In this document: one piece after another, positions 51,867 through 64,000 of the stretch
How positions within the stretch are numbered: the first letter of the stretch is position 1
How the letters are laid out: each line of letters starts with the position of its first letter
Assembly: GCA_030544235.1 (NCBI GenBank)
Contig: CM060481.1
Coordinates: forward strand, 18,590,392 to 18,654,391
Length of the DNA: 64,000 nucleotides
From: Lepturacanthus savala
Lineage: Eukaryota; Chordata; Actinopteri; Scombriformes; Trichiuridae
Direction: 5' to 3'
Made by a program: the position numbers and the translations under genes
The notes under the pieces: generated by a model
What the model saw: the letters and a program-made list of their open reading frames with translations, nothing else
Told to the model about the DNA's origin: nothing
Databases searched by the model: none

Positions 51867-54800
51867 CTGAAAGAACGGATAGCAGAATTATAGTATTGTG
51901 GTCAGTAGAGGACATTATACACCTTAAAAATCTATTGAAATGTACCTTTTTTAAAGCTGGTGGCACAGTGGAAAAGACGCACTAGACAAATATTGATGCT
52001 ACTCCTATTTGCTATTGATGCTATTGATATTATAATATTTTGCTTAGTTCACAAAATGACACACACTCAATTCATTACAATTCAACACATGAAAAATAGT
52101 AAAATATAATTAGAGGAATGAAAGATCTACCAATGCTCAAAAGGCTGCCAATCACTATGTTCATTTAGAGCTCAGCTTTATTTCGGGTAGGTTTGTCAGC
52201 TGCCGTTGACACAGTTGACCGCCAAATCCTACTCTTGAGACTCACTGAGCTAGGTATCCGAGGCTCCGCCATCTGCTGGCTGATTTACATTCTACCTCTC
52301 AGGAGGGGGGGGAGTATCCAAACCACATAGCTTATTCACAGGTGTACCTCAAGGGTTAGTCCTCGGTCTCCTTCTTTTCTAAATATACACCACTTTGCAT
52401 GGTGCAATAATTCACTCCCATGGTCTCTCACACCACTGCTATGCTAACGATACCCAGCTCTTCCTATCGTTCCCGCCGGAAGATCACACAGTCTTGGTTA
52501 GAATGTTATTAAATTAGTTAGCTGTGTCTCACCCTGTTCCCTAAAGCCTGACACAGCTCAAAAGGCTGCCAAGCAGCAGTTTGGCCTGCTAAAAACAAAC
52601 AAGTTTATCACTGATGCTTCATGTTTTCTTGCTGTTGCCCTGTTAGGGAAATCCTAAAATGAGTCTGTAGATTATATAAGAGTCTACCAAAGATAGTTTA
52701 GTTTCACGAGAGCTATAATAGCCTATTTTATAGTCACAACATTTGGTAAAACGGTTTATACCACAGAGTGAATGTAACTTTACTCGCACATACTATTAAC
52801 TGTCATCTTCCACAGCAAAGATAATCAGCTCTCCTGTGTTCTAAAACCCTATTTCAGCCGCTCCCTCAAGCCTCCCTGTTCTTTCTGCTTGTTGCCCATC
52901 ATCTCCTCCTCCCTCTGCTTGTTGTTCCTGTTTGGCCAGCCGGGGAGCATATGCTGTGACAACATGCCCCGGCTTTATTTACACACCATAATGCAATTAT
53001 ATTTCATAAGAGTCTACAACAGTAGCTCATTAGCAGCTTCTGGCGTTAGGTGGGCAGGGTAGGACGCGTGCCGCTCCGCCATCAGCTCCCTCAGGTATAA
53101 GGGTTGATGCTGACTGAGTTAAAGGGACCCCCGGGGACGGACACACACATACACATGAGCACACACACACGCTTGCACACACGCACACACACAGTGGTGG
53201 ACATACAAATGTAGACACAGTCAACCACAGACACAAGCATAAACACCCACACAAGTGAGAGGTAGAGTCCCTAAAGGAACCACGGGACACGCGTCAGGTT
53301 GAGCCTCAGGCCCGGGCTGCTCCCACAAATAATCAGAAGCATCTATCCATTTATCCGCCTCCCGCTCCGCTCTGCTAACCACAGAAAGCAAACAGATGAT
53401 GGGTGGAGGTGGTGTGGTGGGGGGTACACCACACAGACACACAACTATATGCTAAGACCCAATATAGTAATGTCAACCCATAAAGACAAGACCCCACCCC
53501 CCGCAGTTCACCAGCTCCTACTTTCATCTCCTTCATCTTTGCACAAAGGCACAAAATCACAGAGAAAGCACTCCCACTAGCATTGTTCTCTCTCTGGTGG
53601 CTACAGGTGTTTTTGTTGTGTCTGCAGTTTCTTCCATATACAAGGTTACTGCCTCAGAACTCCCAAATGAACACATTAAAATGATTATTATGAGTTTTAA
53701 GGGGGGGAAAAAGCTACATTATCAGCTTAGTGTGAGAGTCCAATTATACAGCAGTGTTTAGATGCTGAAAGCATATCAAACAATATTGTCATTAAAAAAA
53801 AAGAATTAGCAAATTGAAATGTCTGCAGCCTTAAAAGGAATATCAAGAATACCAATAAAAATCTGCTGTTCTGATCTTTTGATTCTTTAGGAAATAAAAC
53901 GAGTATACATGATCTGAGGCGTATCCTTCTCGATTAAAATCTGCCAGTTCTGCAAAGCGATAATAGAGTAAGAGCAGGAGAGCAACTAAGTCCACAACAG
54001 CCTCTGAAAGACAATAATACATAAATATTTTTTAACTTAACTTTTCAAAATAATCTTGATTCAACCTGTTAATTTTGACAGCACTAATAACTAAAAACAA
54101 TATAAAAGGATTTTAATGCCTATTTCTATTTCACAATTACTTTGCTATGTGTCAAGCTCATCAGAACTAGAAATACACACAAAACCTACACTTCTTCTGC
54201 TATATAAAGGCAGGTGCACCCAATTCCCCTTTCAAAACAAAAGAGAGAATTCTTAAACAAGAGTTTAAGAAACGGAAGTTGCCATTGTCTAGGTCCAGTA
54301 GTTGCCTTTGGCTCATATTTGTAAATTTCTAGACTGTAGCACAAGTACACTTGTATGTTAGCACAGGAGACACCATGGAAACCATGAAGCTTGGGCACAG
54401 AGAAGAGTATAAGAAGGGCGGTAGTGGCTATTCTTGTTTAAAACATACAAAAGGTGCACACACAGTTTGATTAGTGGACTACAGTGATATAATTAAGATG
54501 GCTCAGCCCGGGCTCTTTTGTTGTTGTCTGTTTAACTTAAGTGATAGATCACCTGATACCCAATCCCTCCCAGTGCCCCGGGGCTTTCTGCTGTTGAGTA
54601 AACAACAACCAGCGAGGACTACACTGTATTACTACAGAGTGTATAATAACATTGCTGCCATCCTCACAGACCATTATAGTTTTTCTTGTATGCGTGACAG
54701 TGTGTCTGCCTGTGTGTGCGCGCTTGCCCTTCTTCACATACAATGATTGTTTTCAAGTGAATATGTATGTGTTTGCTTAGGTTGTGTACGCATACGAGCG

Positions 54801-55167
54801 TGTGTACATGAATTGCCTCAGGCTTTTGTTCACTTTGGTTTCAAGATGAGGTTGTGTGCTATGCCAGTGTAAAGCAGTTAAATAGAACAATAACTGTGTA
54901 TGTAAGGTGACATTTACAGGGATGGGCCTCACTGTAATTAGGATATTTCATTCTTTGAAAATGGCCGTATGTCCGTTCCCCACATGCGTCACTGACTGGC
55001 AGGATCATCAAAACCGCAATCCAATTAAGTCATTATTGTGAAGTGAGAGCAAGATAGATTAAAAAAAATGGCGGAAAACATATCACCGTTCAGACCTGCA
55101 CTGGTAAAGATGGTATATTAATTTGAGTTATTTGCATATTTGGGTATGAGTATATGCTTCTCCTCAC
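51867..55167 (-). other. faf1: faf1 intron with LINE fragment
   Basis: A 3.3-kb GT-AG intron. Apart from the LINE piece at 52.15-52.56 kb it holds CA-rich sequence at 53140-53200 and unique AT-rich DNA. No extra exon is seen. Confidence 0.7.
52152..52555 (+). mobile_element. Broken LINE reverse-transcriptase fragment (L2-like)
   Basis: From 52190 the plus strand reads GLSAAVDTVDRQILL, then LTELGIRGSAICWL, the palm region of L2/CR1-clade reverse transcriptases. In another frame, 'acaggtgtacctcaaggg' corresponds to the TGVPQG block. In a third stretch HCYANDTQLFLSFPPEDHTV (52434 on) is the catalytic block, with YAND where YADD is usual. Frameshifts separate the blocks and there is no complete ORF. 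It runs antisense to faf1. A 17-bp direct repeat flanks it (52135-52151 and 52556-52572). Confidence 0.85.
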
Positions 55168-55245
55168 CTCCTTCTCGTCCTCCTGCTCCTTTCTCATCCG
55201 TTCCAGGCGAACCTGCTCCGCCTCTTCTCTCTCTTGGGCTTCTCT
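55168..55245 (-). CDS. faf1: faf1 exon encoding the helical linker, part 2
   Basis: This exon is 78 bp, 26 codons, phase 0 at both ends, with acceptor ttttttcag and donor gag/gtgagg. It encodes a charged helix, REAQEREEAEQVRLERMRKE and a short acidic end. It aligns with the coiled-coil stretch before the FAF1 UBX domain, which spaces the UAS domain from UBX. Short and low in complexity, but phase, order and splice sites all fit. Confidence 0.93.
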
Positions 55246-56125
55246 CTGAAAAAAGAAAGAAATTCAATTTGTTAAATGGACGTAACTGCTTAAACAAAAT
55301 TAAATCTAAGTGGCATGGAATGCTGAATGCTGATACTGTTTCCCACAGGTTGTCACTTTGCTTTGATGAAGCAATAGTGACATTTCAATTGTGACACAAG
55401 TCACTTTCTTCGAGCCACTTAAGTCTTAACATACTGTGACTTTATCTGTTTATCTGTTGTAATACTTCCAACCAACTGATGATCAAGGCTTTGATTAAAA
55501 ACTTTTTTCCCCTTTGATCCCATCAACAACCAAAGCTAAAAGAAGCAATCATGTTGGTTTGTAAGTACACTGGATGATAAGCATTACATCAGTGTTGACT
55601 GATACCTACATTTTATATCAGGTTACGTCAGCAAACGTGACAATCAGTGAGAAGATGGCTATTTCTATATAGTTCTCTATTCTGAATGTCTGTTCGGGAC
55701 GGATTCCTAGCAAGAGAGCAGCAGCTGTCAAACTTGAGAGCAAGAAAATGAAAAGATTGAATGGTGGTAGTGAGGACAATGTTGTCAATCAGGAAAATAA
55801 AACATGATTTTTTGATTGTTTCACAGCGGTTATCTTCCACATTGCTGGATTTGGTGTGAATGCAGTGTATAAACACTACTAAAACAAAGTTTACTTTGCT
55901 TCACCATTGCCACATTACAATTATTAACCTTACATATTCGTAATAGATATATGACCTCATTACTATGCATCCTGCCAACAGCTCTGTTTGAAAAAGATTT
56001 TGTCCACATGGGGCAGCTAAAATCAACACAAAGTTGTCCATGTTATTCTACTAATCTAAGATAACACATACCAGTAATAGCATACAAGTACTGCATTGTC
56101 TTAATTAGTTTTGTCTTGAAAGTAC
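55246..56125 (-). other. faf1: faf1 intron (880 bp)
   Basis: AT-rich with no repeat or coding signal recognised; donor gtactt, acceptor ttttttcag. Confidence 0.75.
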
Positions 56126-56206
56126 CTTCTTACGGTCGGCCTCTAGAGACAAACGGTATGCCTCATCTTGTTCTCTCTTCACCGTCTCTCTTGCCTCACG
56201 CTCGTC
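56126..56206 (-). CDS. faf1: faf1 exon encoding the helical linker, part 1
   Basis: This exon is 81 bp, 27 codons, phase 0 at both ends, with acceptor ctctacccag and donor aag/gtactt. The peptide DEREARETVKREQDEAYRLS then LEADRKK matches the FAF1 linker after the UAS domain. YRLSLEADR resembles the later IRLSLEQ motif and is typical of ubiquitin-interacting-motif-like helices. That likeness is an observation; a ubiquitin-binding role is not established here. Confidence 0.95.
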
Positions 56207-59200
56207 CTGGGTAGAGAGAAGGAAGAAAGAGAGTGGGGCCCATTAACCGACCACACAATAAAGGATACACAAGGACAAAACATCTAAGCTGGATTGTCGG
56301 GTGTGGGAGCCAGAGAGAACCAAGCAAAAGAAAATGCATCATGTCAAATGTGGTTACGTACAAACACCAGGTATGAAAGAGTAGCACCAGAGGGGAATTC
56401 ATTGTGACTAGGCTGTCATTTACCAGGCCCGGAGCCTCCTTTATGCGTCCTCATCTCAGTTTCAACGTCCCTTTCTCTTGTATTCACTCTGCCTCTCTCT
56501 TCCTGTTTGTACAGAGGGAAGGGGACAGGCGGCCTTTCTCCGTCTACCTGCTGTGGCTACAAAGTGTTTTATAAAGACTGGGACTAAATACGAGTGTCCA
56601 TTGTGTTAACAGTGCACAGCCATTAGTTTTCTCTTTTCTGAAGGCCCATGCTGTGTGCCAGCCCGGATATGGCAAAGTAAGTGTATTGTGATGATCAGAG
56701 GGCCACTGTGCAGCTAAGCAGTGGCTAAGCAAAAGGACAGTGTGTATTATTGTATTGAAACCGAAAATGCAAAGGATACATTTGTGCTTTTGGCCCGGAT
56801 AATAGACAAACATTAAAAGGACACTGTAAAAGAATGGTAGAGGGACAAAAACATCAAAGGTGGCTACCATGAATAGAGTGACCTTGAGTCACGCAAACAG
56901 GTCACACAGTAATTCAGTGTCTATATTAATTTTGTATATTCATGTTATACATTTTCAAAATGTACAAACCATTTTGAAAGACCTAAAGAAAAGAATAATT
57001 CAACATGTATCTGCTCAAATATAATAGAGGAAAAAAGAAACCGATTTTCCCCATCTACATTATATAATTGCTTCTCCTCTTTGAATCTCAGCTGTTGGTC
57101 TTTCTGTGGAGCTTCAATGCTATTTTTTATGTATGGTTCTCCCAGTGTCCTCCACACATCTGAATGTGAATTGACCAAATAATGACCCCAGGATGCTGCT
57201 GACAGAACAAGACCTTCAGTGAATACTCAGCTGATTACTAACTACTAAGCTAAAACACAGACAACCATTGGAATGACTGGTGTTTCAGTAAGGATGGTTG
57301 AAGACACAGTGTGGCTGCCCAGCTGCTCCATTTCCAGACAGACACAAAAGTCACTGTCAAAGTGGAATGTCTGGGCTCAGTGGATGTCTGTATTCCTGTC
57401 GGAGTTTGCCCTTAGAATGGTGAGGTGGAAAAGAAAGGAAAGAAAAGGAGAGGAAGAAAATTCCCCAAAATTGAGAGCTGATACATTGAAGAATGGATTC
57501 GGGCAATGTCAAGACTGACTTCACCTTGGAGATGAAATATATCCTGTCAGATATAGGATATTCGCAAATCTACGGTTATTAATGAATAAGCAGAGTACTT
57601 TATGCTTTCATCATCACTTCCTACGCTGTCTTTTTGTGACATTTTCACAAGCCTTCTGGCAGGCAGCACCTTGGATAATTATCACACAGCATTACCCTTT
57701 CAGAACAAATTAACTATACACATATACTGCAGCAAACATGATTTATTATCTGTCTGACAGATCTCAATCCAGTTGTTGCAATTATAAAATGACTGATAAT
57801 AGCCCAGTAATAATATACTGTTATTTTATGATGTGAAAGAAAGGTTGTTTTTTCCCATTTAGCATTTTATTTCTAATTTGTATTTATTATTTTCATAGCT
57901 ATACTTTTATTAACATTATTGGTCCTCATTTGACTCTGTATCATCTATAGTAAATTATTATTGTTAAAAAAAGCTACTGTAGCTGTGAGAACCAGCAGCA
58001 GAATCCGATTCTATTTATATCTGATCTGACAAATGTACATACGCTGAATGTGTATTGTCTTTAGTGATTATTTGACAAGAGGGGCAAAGCCAAAAAGAAG
58101 CCAGAGCATTGTAGCAATAAATACAAAATAGAAGGAATAGCGGTCACTCAATAGGGAGTAAACAACCTGAGGAAGACTATGTGTGATGACATTCATTCCT
58201 TATCCCACATTCCCTTAACTGAGAAGCTATGACTCACACATTAGCGTTGTTAGAGAGGTTTGCGTTCAGATGACTGACTTTTTACCTGTTAATCTTCTAA
58301 TATAGTGTGACATCTGTCATCTACTGAAACAGTAGTCAAAAAAGACACACTACAACGTTAAAAAGAGACTGACAGAAAAGTGTGGGAATAAGAGAGACAA
58401 GAATGGAGTGTTGATTCATGCTGTATTCAAACTGTGCTTCATATTCTACACAGACGGTATATTATATATTGTTTTTAATTCCGAAACCTCTGCAACTTGA
58501 TACATTTGCGAGTTGCTATTGTGTGTAACTTTGTATTGGTTGTCTTCTCTTATCTGTTTTTTCCCTTTATCTATATTATGTCTTTACCCTGTACGGTTTG
58601 CTGTTGTGCTTTCTTTGACAAACATGCTTGTGTGTTGTGCTATGCGTGTAGCGTTTTTTCCAGTGTCTTGCTTTGTGTCTCGTTTTGTATATTTTTGTAC
58701 TGTATTATGTCTTAACCCTGTACTGTTTGCTATTGTGCTTTCTTTGTTTTGACCTGCCAAGGGACTGCAGATGGAAAATATTTTACAGCTATAATCTGGT
58801 ATGCTGCATCAGATGGTGACATTTATTTTTTTACTGTACATGGTCCCTTTTAACTAAATTAAATAACTAAAAATAAGTTATTAATATGCAAGAGGAAAAA
58901 CACAGCTTGGCAGGATTACTCTAATACTCAACAAGCTAAAAACCTGCCTGGACAGAAATACATAATGTATCATTCTTTCTCTGAGTAAACATACTTGAAG
59001 GATAGTTAACTGATAGCTAACAGTGATGGAGACATTAGTGGTTAAAAGGTGAAAGTCTTTTATATTGTTCAAGATTCCTGTCTGTAACATGAAAAAGAGT
59101 CCTTCACTGTCTTCTATGGAGTGAGTCCTGTACCTATGGCCAATGACTGTAGTTGGCACAGTAAACTAGAACTAAATGGGAAGAAATGGTTAAGAATTCT

Positions 59201-59778
59201 CTATGTAAGCCACAGCACAGCCACAGCCACTACCAGACAGGAGAAAAACTAAGGCCACTTACCTGTAACTGATGTGATGTAACGCTCATTTTATTAAAGT
59301 GGCTATGTCCACAAAGGGTAAAAAAGAAGGTTTAAACAAAGGTGTAAATAAAAAAAAAAGGTATACAGTGGACACCAGAAATAATTAGCCAACTTGGACA
59401 AGTCTTGTCAGATTTAAATACATATATTTCATAGAATAATGAGCAAATAAGAAATTAGCGCTCCTCTTCTATCGATTCTTGCTGGAGAAGCTAATGGAAT
59501 TTGTTGCCACATTGCATATGACACATCAGTGGACTGAATGAGGATGATATTTGGGTGGTGGCAGATTGACGGTTGAATTGAACACATACATTTTTTGAGG
59601 ATGTTGGGAAATGTAGTGTATGAGTCACAGCTCTTTTTAATAATGTTCCTCAGAGGTTGCCATCTACTTCCGTGACTCACTGTGAAACCTTGTACATCCT
59701 GCCACACCTAGCACCTTCTACAACTTTAAGAATCAAGAGCTTGACATCTCTGGCTTCCAGGTTTTGCTCACACCTTAC
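56207..59778 (-). other. faf1: faf1 intron (about 3.6 kb)
   Basis: Mostly unique AT-rich sequence with GT-AG ends (gtaagg donor, cccag acceptor). Contains the LINE/SINE-tail-like repeat described at 58.49-58.87 kb. No further exons are recognised. Confidence 0.7.
58490..58870 (+). repeat. Probable non-LTR retroelement tail repeat
   Basis: 'gacctgccaagggactgcag' followed by 'atggaaaat', 'taatctggta' and 'tgtacatggtccctttt' resembles the 3' region of dispersed fish retroposons. Within it a 44-bp unit is duplicated with three mismatches (58574-58617 and 58703-58746). Family is not resolved. Confidence 0.5.
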
Positions 59779-59867
59779 CTCATCTTTAATGTCCTCTTGT
59801 TGGTGTGCCGTGAAGATCTCCATCGCGCCCATTAACTTCATCATCAACTCATCCACTGTAGTATTGC
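59779..59867 (-). CDS. faf1: faf1 exon encoding the end of the UAS domain
   Basis: This exon is 89 bp, with acceptor atccttag and donor gag/gtaagg. Its first two bases complete a Gly codon begun in the previous exon. The peptide GNTTVDELMMKLMGAMEIFT then AHQQEDIKDE is a near match to FAF1. It ends the thioredoxin-like UAS domain, which in FAF1 and related UBXD proteins binds long-chain unsaturated fatty acids (family knowledge). The next exon continues in phase 0 with DEREAR. Confidence 0.97.
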
Positions 59868-60141
59868 CTAAGGATGAAAAACAATCAAACAATTACAATC
59901 CACAATGTATTTATTTATTTATGTAACAGAGACAATGCACATTGATAAACACTGCCGTAAATGCGTAATGTTGGAAAGATGTGACCATAGTTACCGTAAC
60001 AACAGAATATATACAATTCAAATAAAGTTATTGTGATCAATTATAAGCACGCAGAACAATTATAGCAAGAAAAGATCATTTTAATAATTAAGATAAAAGA
60101 CATGCTTAACATAACATAAAAAGCAATAAAGTAAGAATTAC

Positions 60142-60278
60142 CTTGAATAACATTTAGAACTTCGTTGGATGTGCGTTTGCCCATGACTATAAGGAGCAGG
60201 GGGAACTGGTCTGTCTTGTATGTCCGTATAGTCTGTGTCACCACGCTGCCAAAGTGCCTTGTACACATGGTGAGTAGT
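60142..60278 (-). CDS. faf1: faf1 exon encoding part of the UAS domain
   Basis: This exon is 137 bp, with acceptor ctgtctttcag and donor aag/gtaatt. It begins with the last base of a split codon (phase 2) and ends with the first base of the next (phase 1). The peptide is LLTMCTRHFGSVVTQTIRTY then KTDQFPLLLIVMGKRTSNEV and LNVIQ. It corresponds to about residue 424 onward of a ~650-residue FAF1, inside the UAS domain. The preceding exon (expected to end near a conserved TWAWD region) is not visible up to base 64000. A 195-codon plus-strand open frame over this exon is an antisense shadow. Confidence 0.97.
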
Positions 60279-63200
60279 CTGAAAGACAGAAACAAATCCA
60301 GTTCCATTCATTTTTTCATGTTACTGAACAAATTTTTACTGAAAAAAATAATAAACAGAAAATACAAAGAGCCGTCAGGCAACAAGACACAAACATATGG
60401 ACTCACAAATGGAAAAAAAAAAAGGTGTACACTCTGGCTTTTGGCTTGCAGCGGAAAGAAGAAAAACACACAACTCGTGGCATTAAGGACTTTAAAACCA
60501 ATTCTGCTTTTTCTTATTCTATCAGAGTCACATGCTATCTCAATTGGAATGGCAGATGAATTAGTATTCCTCACCAGACACCTAGAATTGATAGGGCAGA
60601 AGAGGATTTCTTATTCCATTACTAAGACAGAACTTTTTAAATTAACATTTCAGGGAGGGAAAAGGGTAGCAGGCAGCCAGGGCCCTGCCGAGCTCCCTGT
60701 AAATGTCATAATATTAATGAATTGCTATAGACTGAATGCAAATATAGATTAGCTTTTTCTCCCGCCTTTTAATAAGATCTACTTTAATAACTGGCTGGTA
60801 AAATAGAGAAGTAATGGAATAGATGGAGAGACAGTGGGTCAGAGGTAGAGGATGAATGGAGGGGATGTTGTCTGAGAGGGGGTGTAACTCATTAAAGCAA
60901 GAAGCCAAAACTGAGGGAGTTACTTGCAGACTTCTCAAACTGTGAAACGGAGCTCACTGTGGTACTCTTTAAGTAATAATCATACAAGTGCATCCTCAAA
61001 TTAGGGACAGTAGACTGAGAGAAATGCTGCAGCACCTGGGCTCAAAGCAGAAGTGCATTTAAGATGCGTAGGGAAGATGAATCAAACTAAACGTCTACAA
61101 ATGTTGAACTCTGAGTGACCCACGGTTGGCAATGAAGAAGTTGGGTACCCTAAATCCTACTGATCATTTTGTCCTAACACTTGTCCCTGTTCAAACCTCG
61201 ACCCGGGCAGACCATAACAATAGCCCATAGGGAAACTCTAACCTGTAATGAAAGGCCAGAGAACAATGGACACTAACTTGAAGGGTAACTCAATCTTAAA
61301 TCTCCCATCAAGCACAAGCCAACCTGCTTTGGTTTCCGATGGCAAAACTAAGGAAGTCAGTCCGGCACAGTAAAAATCATCATCACAACATAAAAACAGC
61401 CCAATCCGGAAAAACAACGTAGACCTAGCCTGTATCTACATTTAGTACGGGTTATATGAAGCACATATGAATCAAACTTTGGAACAAGTATGGACACAAC
61501 CATGAGGGCAGGAGGAAGTCAAGCAACTCCAGGAGCTGAGGTGAACAGTTCAACACGGTTTCACCCGATCATAACATGGTAAAGAATGTAGTCCAGACCT
61601 GTGGCCTTTAAAAACCTTCGGGGCTAACTAAACGAAGAGTAAAACACCTGCATGAAATGTACAACTAATGTGAGTTTAAGGCGCTGCTCCGGGGACTAAG
61701 ATGATTGACAGCTTCTAATTTGTCACCTATCCCGGCTCCATCTTTCGCTGCTGATCCAGACAGCTAAAATAGTTAATGTTTCCCTGGACTGTCACCTTGC
61801 ATTTCTTCGCATCAAAGTGGGGCGTGAAGTGTGAGTCGACTGATTAGACCTGACATTTGCTTCGCTGAGCAGCTGATGAGTCAGGTTAGTACAGTAGCAC
61901 TGCAGGGAATGTTTTTGCCTGCCACCTGTACAGGAGTATGTATGGGAACCGGATGCTCCGATAGCTCACTGTGTCGTACACACTTTGTTTCAGAGTGAAC
62001 GTGGACATGTTTTGATTTGAAAATTACATTTTGTTCTCCGTCTCAACCAGTTATGCTTTCAGGTAGGAGAATGTCAAGAGGAGAAGTCAAGCGTACAAAA
62101 CAGTTTGTCCCAGTAAAGACACAAGTAGACACAACTTAATGACCTTTAAGTTACACTTGAAGGTCATGTGAGAATAACACGAACACCTGTATAGCAGGGT
62201 CACCGTGTTGCACCGCGTGTTGCACATTGTACACATTTTCATGACTTTTGTTCAACCCCTTTAATACTGTCTTTCTAGAGAAGAATTAGTATGAAAATAA
62301 TGTCAAATAATGTGTAATATATTTGAGGAAGCATGACAACACGCTCATAATATGGTCTAAACCTTGCAGTGCGTTTATCTTCTGAAAGTTTTAATATTTG
62401 CATTGTGGCCATAACAGTACAGTGCCTGTAAAATATATCAGATTCATTTCCCATGGGGGACAATTACACTGGCATCCAATCAGGGGAAACTGCATTTATG
62501 CATAATTAATCGCTAAACTGGGAGGCCTGTGAGAATACAGAGCGAAGCAACAGGCGCATTCCAATATCAGCAGGTTCGTCTCACACACACACACACACAA
62601 ACAAACTCAGGATACCGTTTAAACAGCCTGTGTGATTGATGCCAATCACCAGTCACTTTGGATCAACCAGAGAGCGTGAGAATGCAGAAACGCGGTGTAT
62701 GTGTGAGCGAGCGGGTGTGCACATGTGCATGCATGCGTTAGCGCCAAAGCTGTGACTCGCTGTGTGTGATGAAAAGCTCCAGATGTTGCCCGCCTTTTAA
62801 TGTGCAATAAAAAGGCTCAGCTGGGGCAAAAAGCAAAGGAGGCCAATGGGAGAGAAAAGAAAGTGGAATGAAGGAAGGAGGGAATTCCCTTAAAAGAAAT
62901 AATAGAGGGTTGAGGTCAGGGTGCGAGTCTTTCTTAAATGGCTCCTACCAGAGGGCAGGCTTAACTCTGGAGGTTCTGGGGAGAGGGAGAGTGTTGAGGT
63001 GGTGGGATAAAGAAAAGGGAAATACAGAAAGATGGAAAGATCAACAAGGAGATGAGAGGAGAGAGAAGATGTAGCAGAAAAATGAGGTTAGAGAAGCTTG
63101 CCCTGGGTACAGCACTTTTACACTCAGCTCACCACACCTCGATACTTCAACATGAAGAACAATATTATCTGTCACACACCACAGACTCGATTTATTTTCA

Positions 63201-64000
63201 TATTCATACTCAAAAAAATATCCATGCTACTAGCTGGACCTGTTTAATAAACAGGTGCTGCATAGACCTGTCAACTACCAACACAGACTCGGAGCATAAA
63301 TGGAGAGATAGAGATGTTTGGACTTCAAGGGAGTCCTTCGTCTCCCACTGACCCTCTATTCAGACAGCTTAGTCGAGATTGCCCAATCAGGGGCCTCACC
63401 ATGCAAACACAACGCCTTTTGTTAGCATGCAACCTCGGAGCTTCAGAAAAAAAAAAAAAAGGAGAGAATGAAGTTGAAGAGAGAAAGAGAAGACAGAGAT
63501 ACAGGGTGTGAGCAATGGGGTGAGAGCTGAATGCCAGCAATTAACGACAAGTCCGCGCGAATGCAAGTAGAATTGAAAACGCTGCTTATGTGTCAAACGG
63601 GGTTCCCTCCGCACGAGCATTTTTAGATCATTTTCTAAAAGCACGCTGTCCACACTATTATGGTGAAACCTGATCCTTGCAATCAGAGATTTATTGCTAA
63701 AATATATATATATAGCAGTCAGTGATGGGATCGGGCAAAGCACTAATCAATATGTCATTAACCTCTAAGAGAACTATTAAACTATTAAACACTGACACCG
63801 GGACAAGATGATCTGGCAGATAGCAGACCCCGCTGCACATAGTCAAGCTGCTCGACTACCGAAATACATTCTATATCCCCTTGATTAGATACACCACAGT
63901 ATTAATGCAAACAGTCCTTTCCTCCAGACGGTTAGTCACATATAAATAAAACATAAGGATTAAGTATGTAGTCAGGGTTGGGCAATCCTCTTAATACTGA
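60279..64000 (-). other. faf1: faf1 intron, continuing beyond the window
   Basis: No further faf1 exon is found in 3.7 kb, so this intron and about two-thirds of the protein (UBA, ubiquitin-like domains, start of UAS) lie past the window edge. The sequence is unique and AT-rich with short CA (62582-62599) and TA (about 63701-63714) tracts and purine-rich DNA at 62840-63080. Confidence 0.7.

Noticed and set aside
60165..60752. 195-codon plus-strand open frame
   Set aside because: Antisense to the faf1 UAS exon and running into the intron; no recognisable domain.
60279..64000. Additional faf1 exon (the one before the 60278 acceptor)
   Set aside because: Searched by eye for the expected TWAWD-type coding sequence on the minus strand and found none.

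Overview
The window is vertebrate nuclear DNA, almost certainly from a ray-finned (teleost) fish. It is mostly AT-rich noncoding sequence, full of CA/TG, TA and GA microsatellites, with GT-AG introns. The interspersed repeats are of kinds I know from teleost genomes: Tc1-like elements, L2- and L1-like LINE pieces, a tRNA-headed SINE and fold-back MITEs. Two protein-coding genes can be read exon by exon, both on the minus strand. No prokaryotic or plasmid features, rRNA, intact tRNA gene or CRISPR array are present.

Gene 1 is dmrta2 (DMRT5), a DM-domain transcription factor. It is complete in two coding exons (32824-32371 and 32103-31193) that give 454 residues with intact DM and DMA domains. 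Gene 2 is the 3' part of faf1 (FAS-associated factor 1). Six coding exons (60278-60142, 59867-59779, 56206-56126, 55245-55168, 51866-51651, 44616-44533) encode the last ~227 residues: the C-terminal part of the UAS domain, the charged helical linker and the whole UBX domain. The upstream faf1 exons must lie beyond base 64000. The two genes run head to tail (faf1 then dmrta2), the same order and orientation I recall for FAF1-DMRTA2 in human.

Layout. 1-31 kb is gene-free flank downstream of dmrta2, with repeats: a retroelement-like repeat at 0.25-0.77 kb, interleaved fold-back MITEs at 0.9-1.4 kb, a perfect hairpin at 6.9 kb, a SINE at 9.7 kb, a 24-bp minisatellite at 11.2 kb, LINE-tail repeats at 15.4 kb and possibly 20.2 kb, a Tc1-type MITE at 22.25-22.73 kb and an L1-like tail at 23.2-23.7 kb. 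An unexplained GC-richer patch lies at 23.8-24.6 kb. 31.2-33.4 kb holds dmrta2 and its CpG-rich promoter. 33.4-44.1 kb is the intergenic space upstream of dmrta2, with a second CpG-rich block at 35.9-36.4 kb, a pure (AT)57 tract and a decayed Tc1 transposon at 42 kb. 44.1-64 kb is the faf1 3' end with introns, one of which carries a broken LINE reverse-transcriptase fragment.

The genes are not functionally linked: faf1 is a ubiquitin/p97 adaptor and dmrta2 a neural and germline developmental regulator. Their neighbourhood and the long noncoding flanks suggest a regulatory domain around dmrta2 with faf1 as bystander; that is inference. Exon boundaries were read by hand from splice consensus and reading phase. 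Repeat family names are from memory and were not checked against a library.
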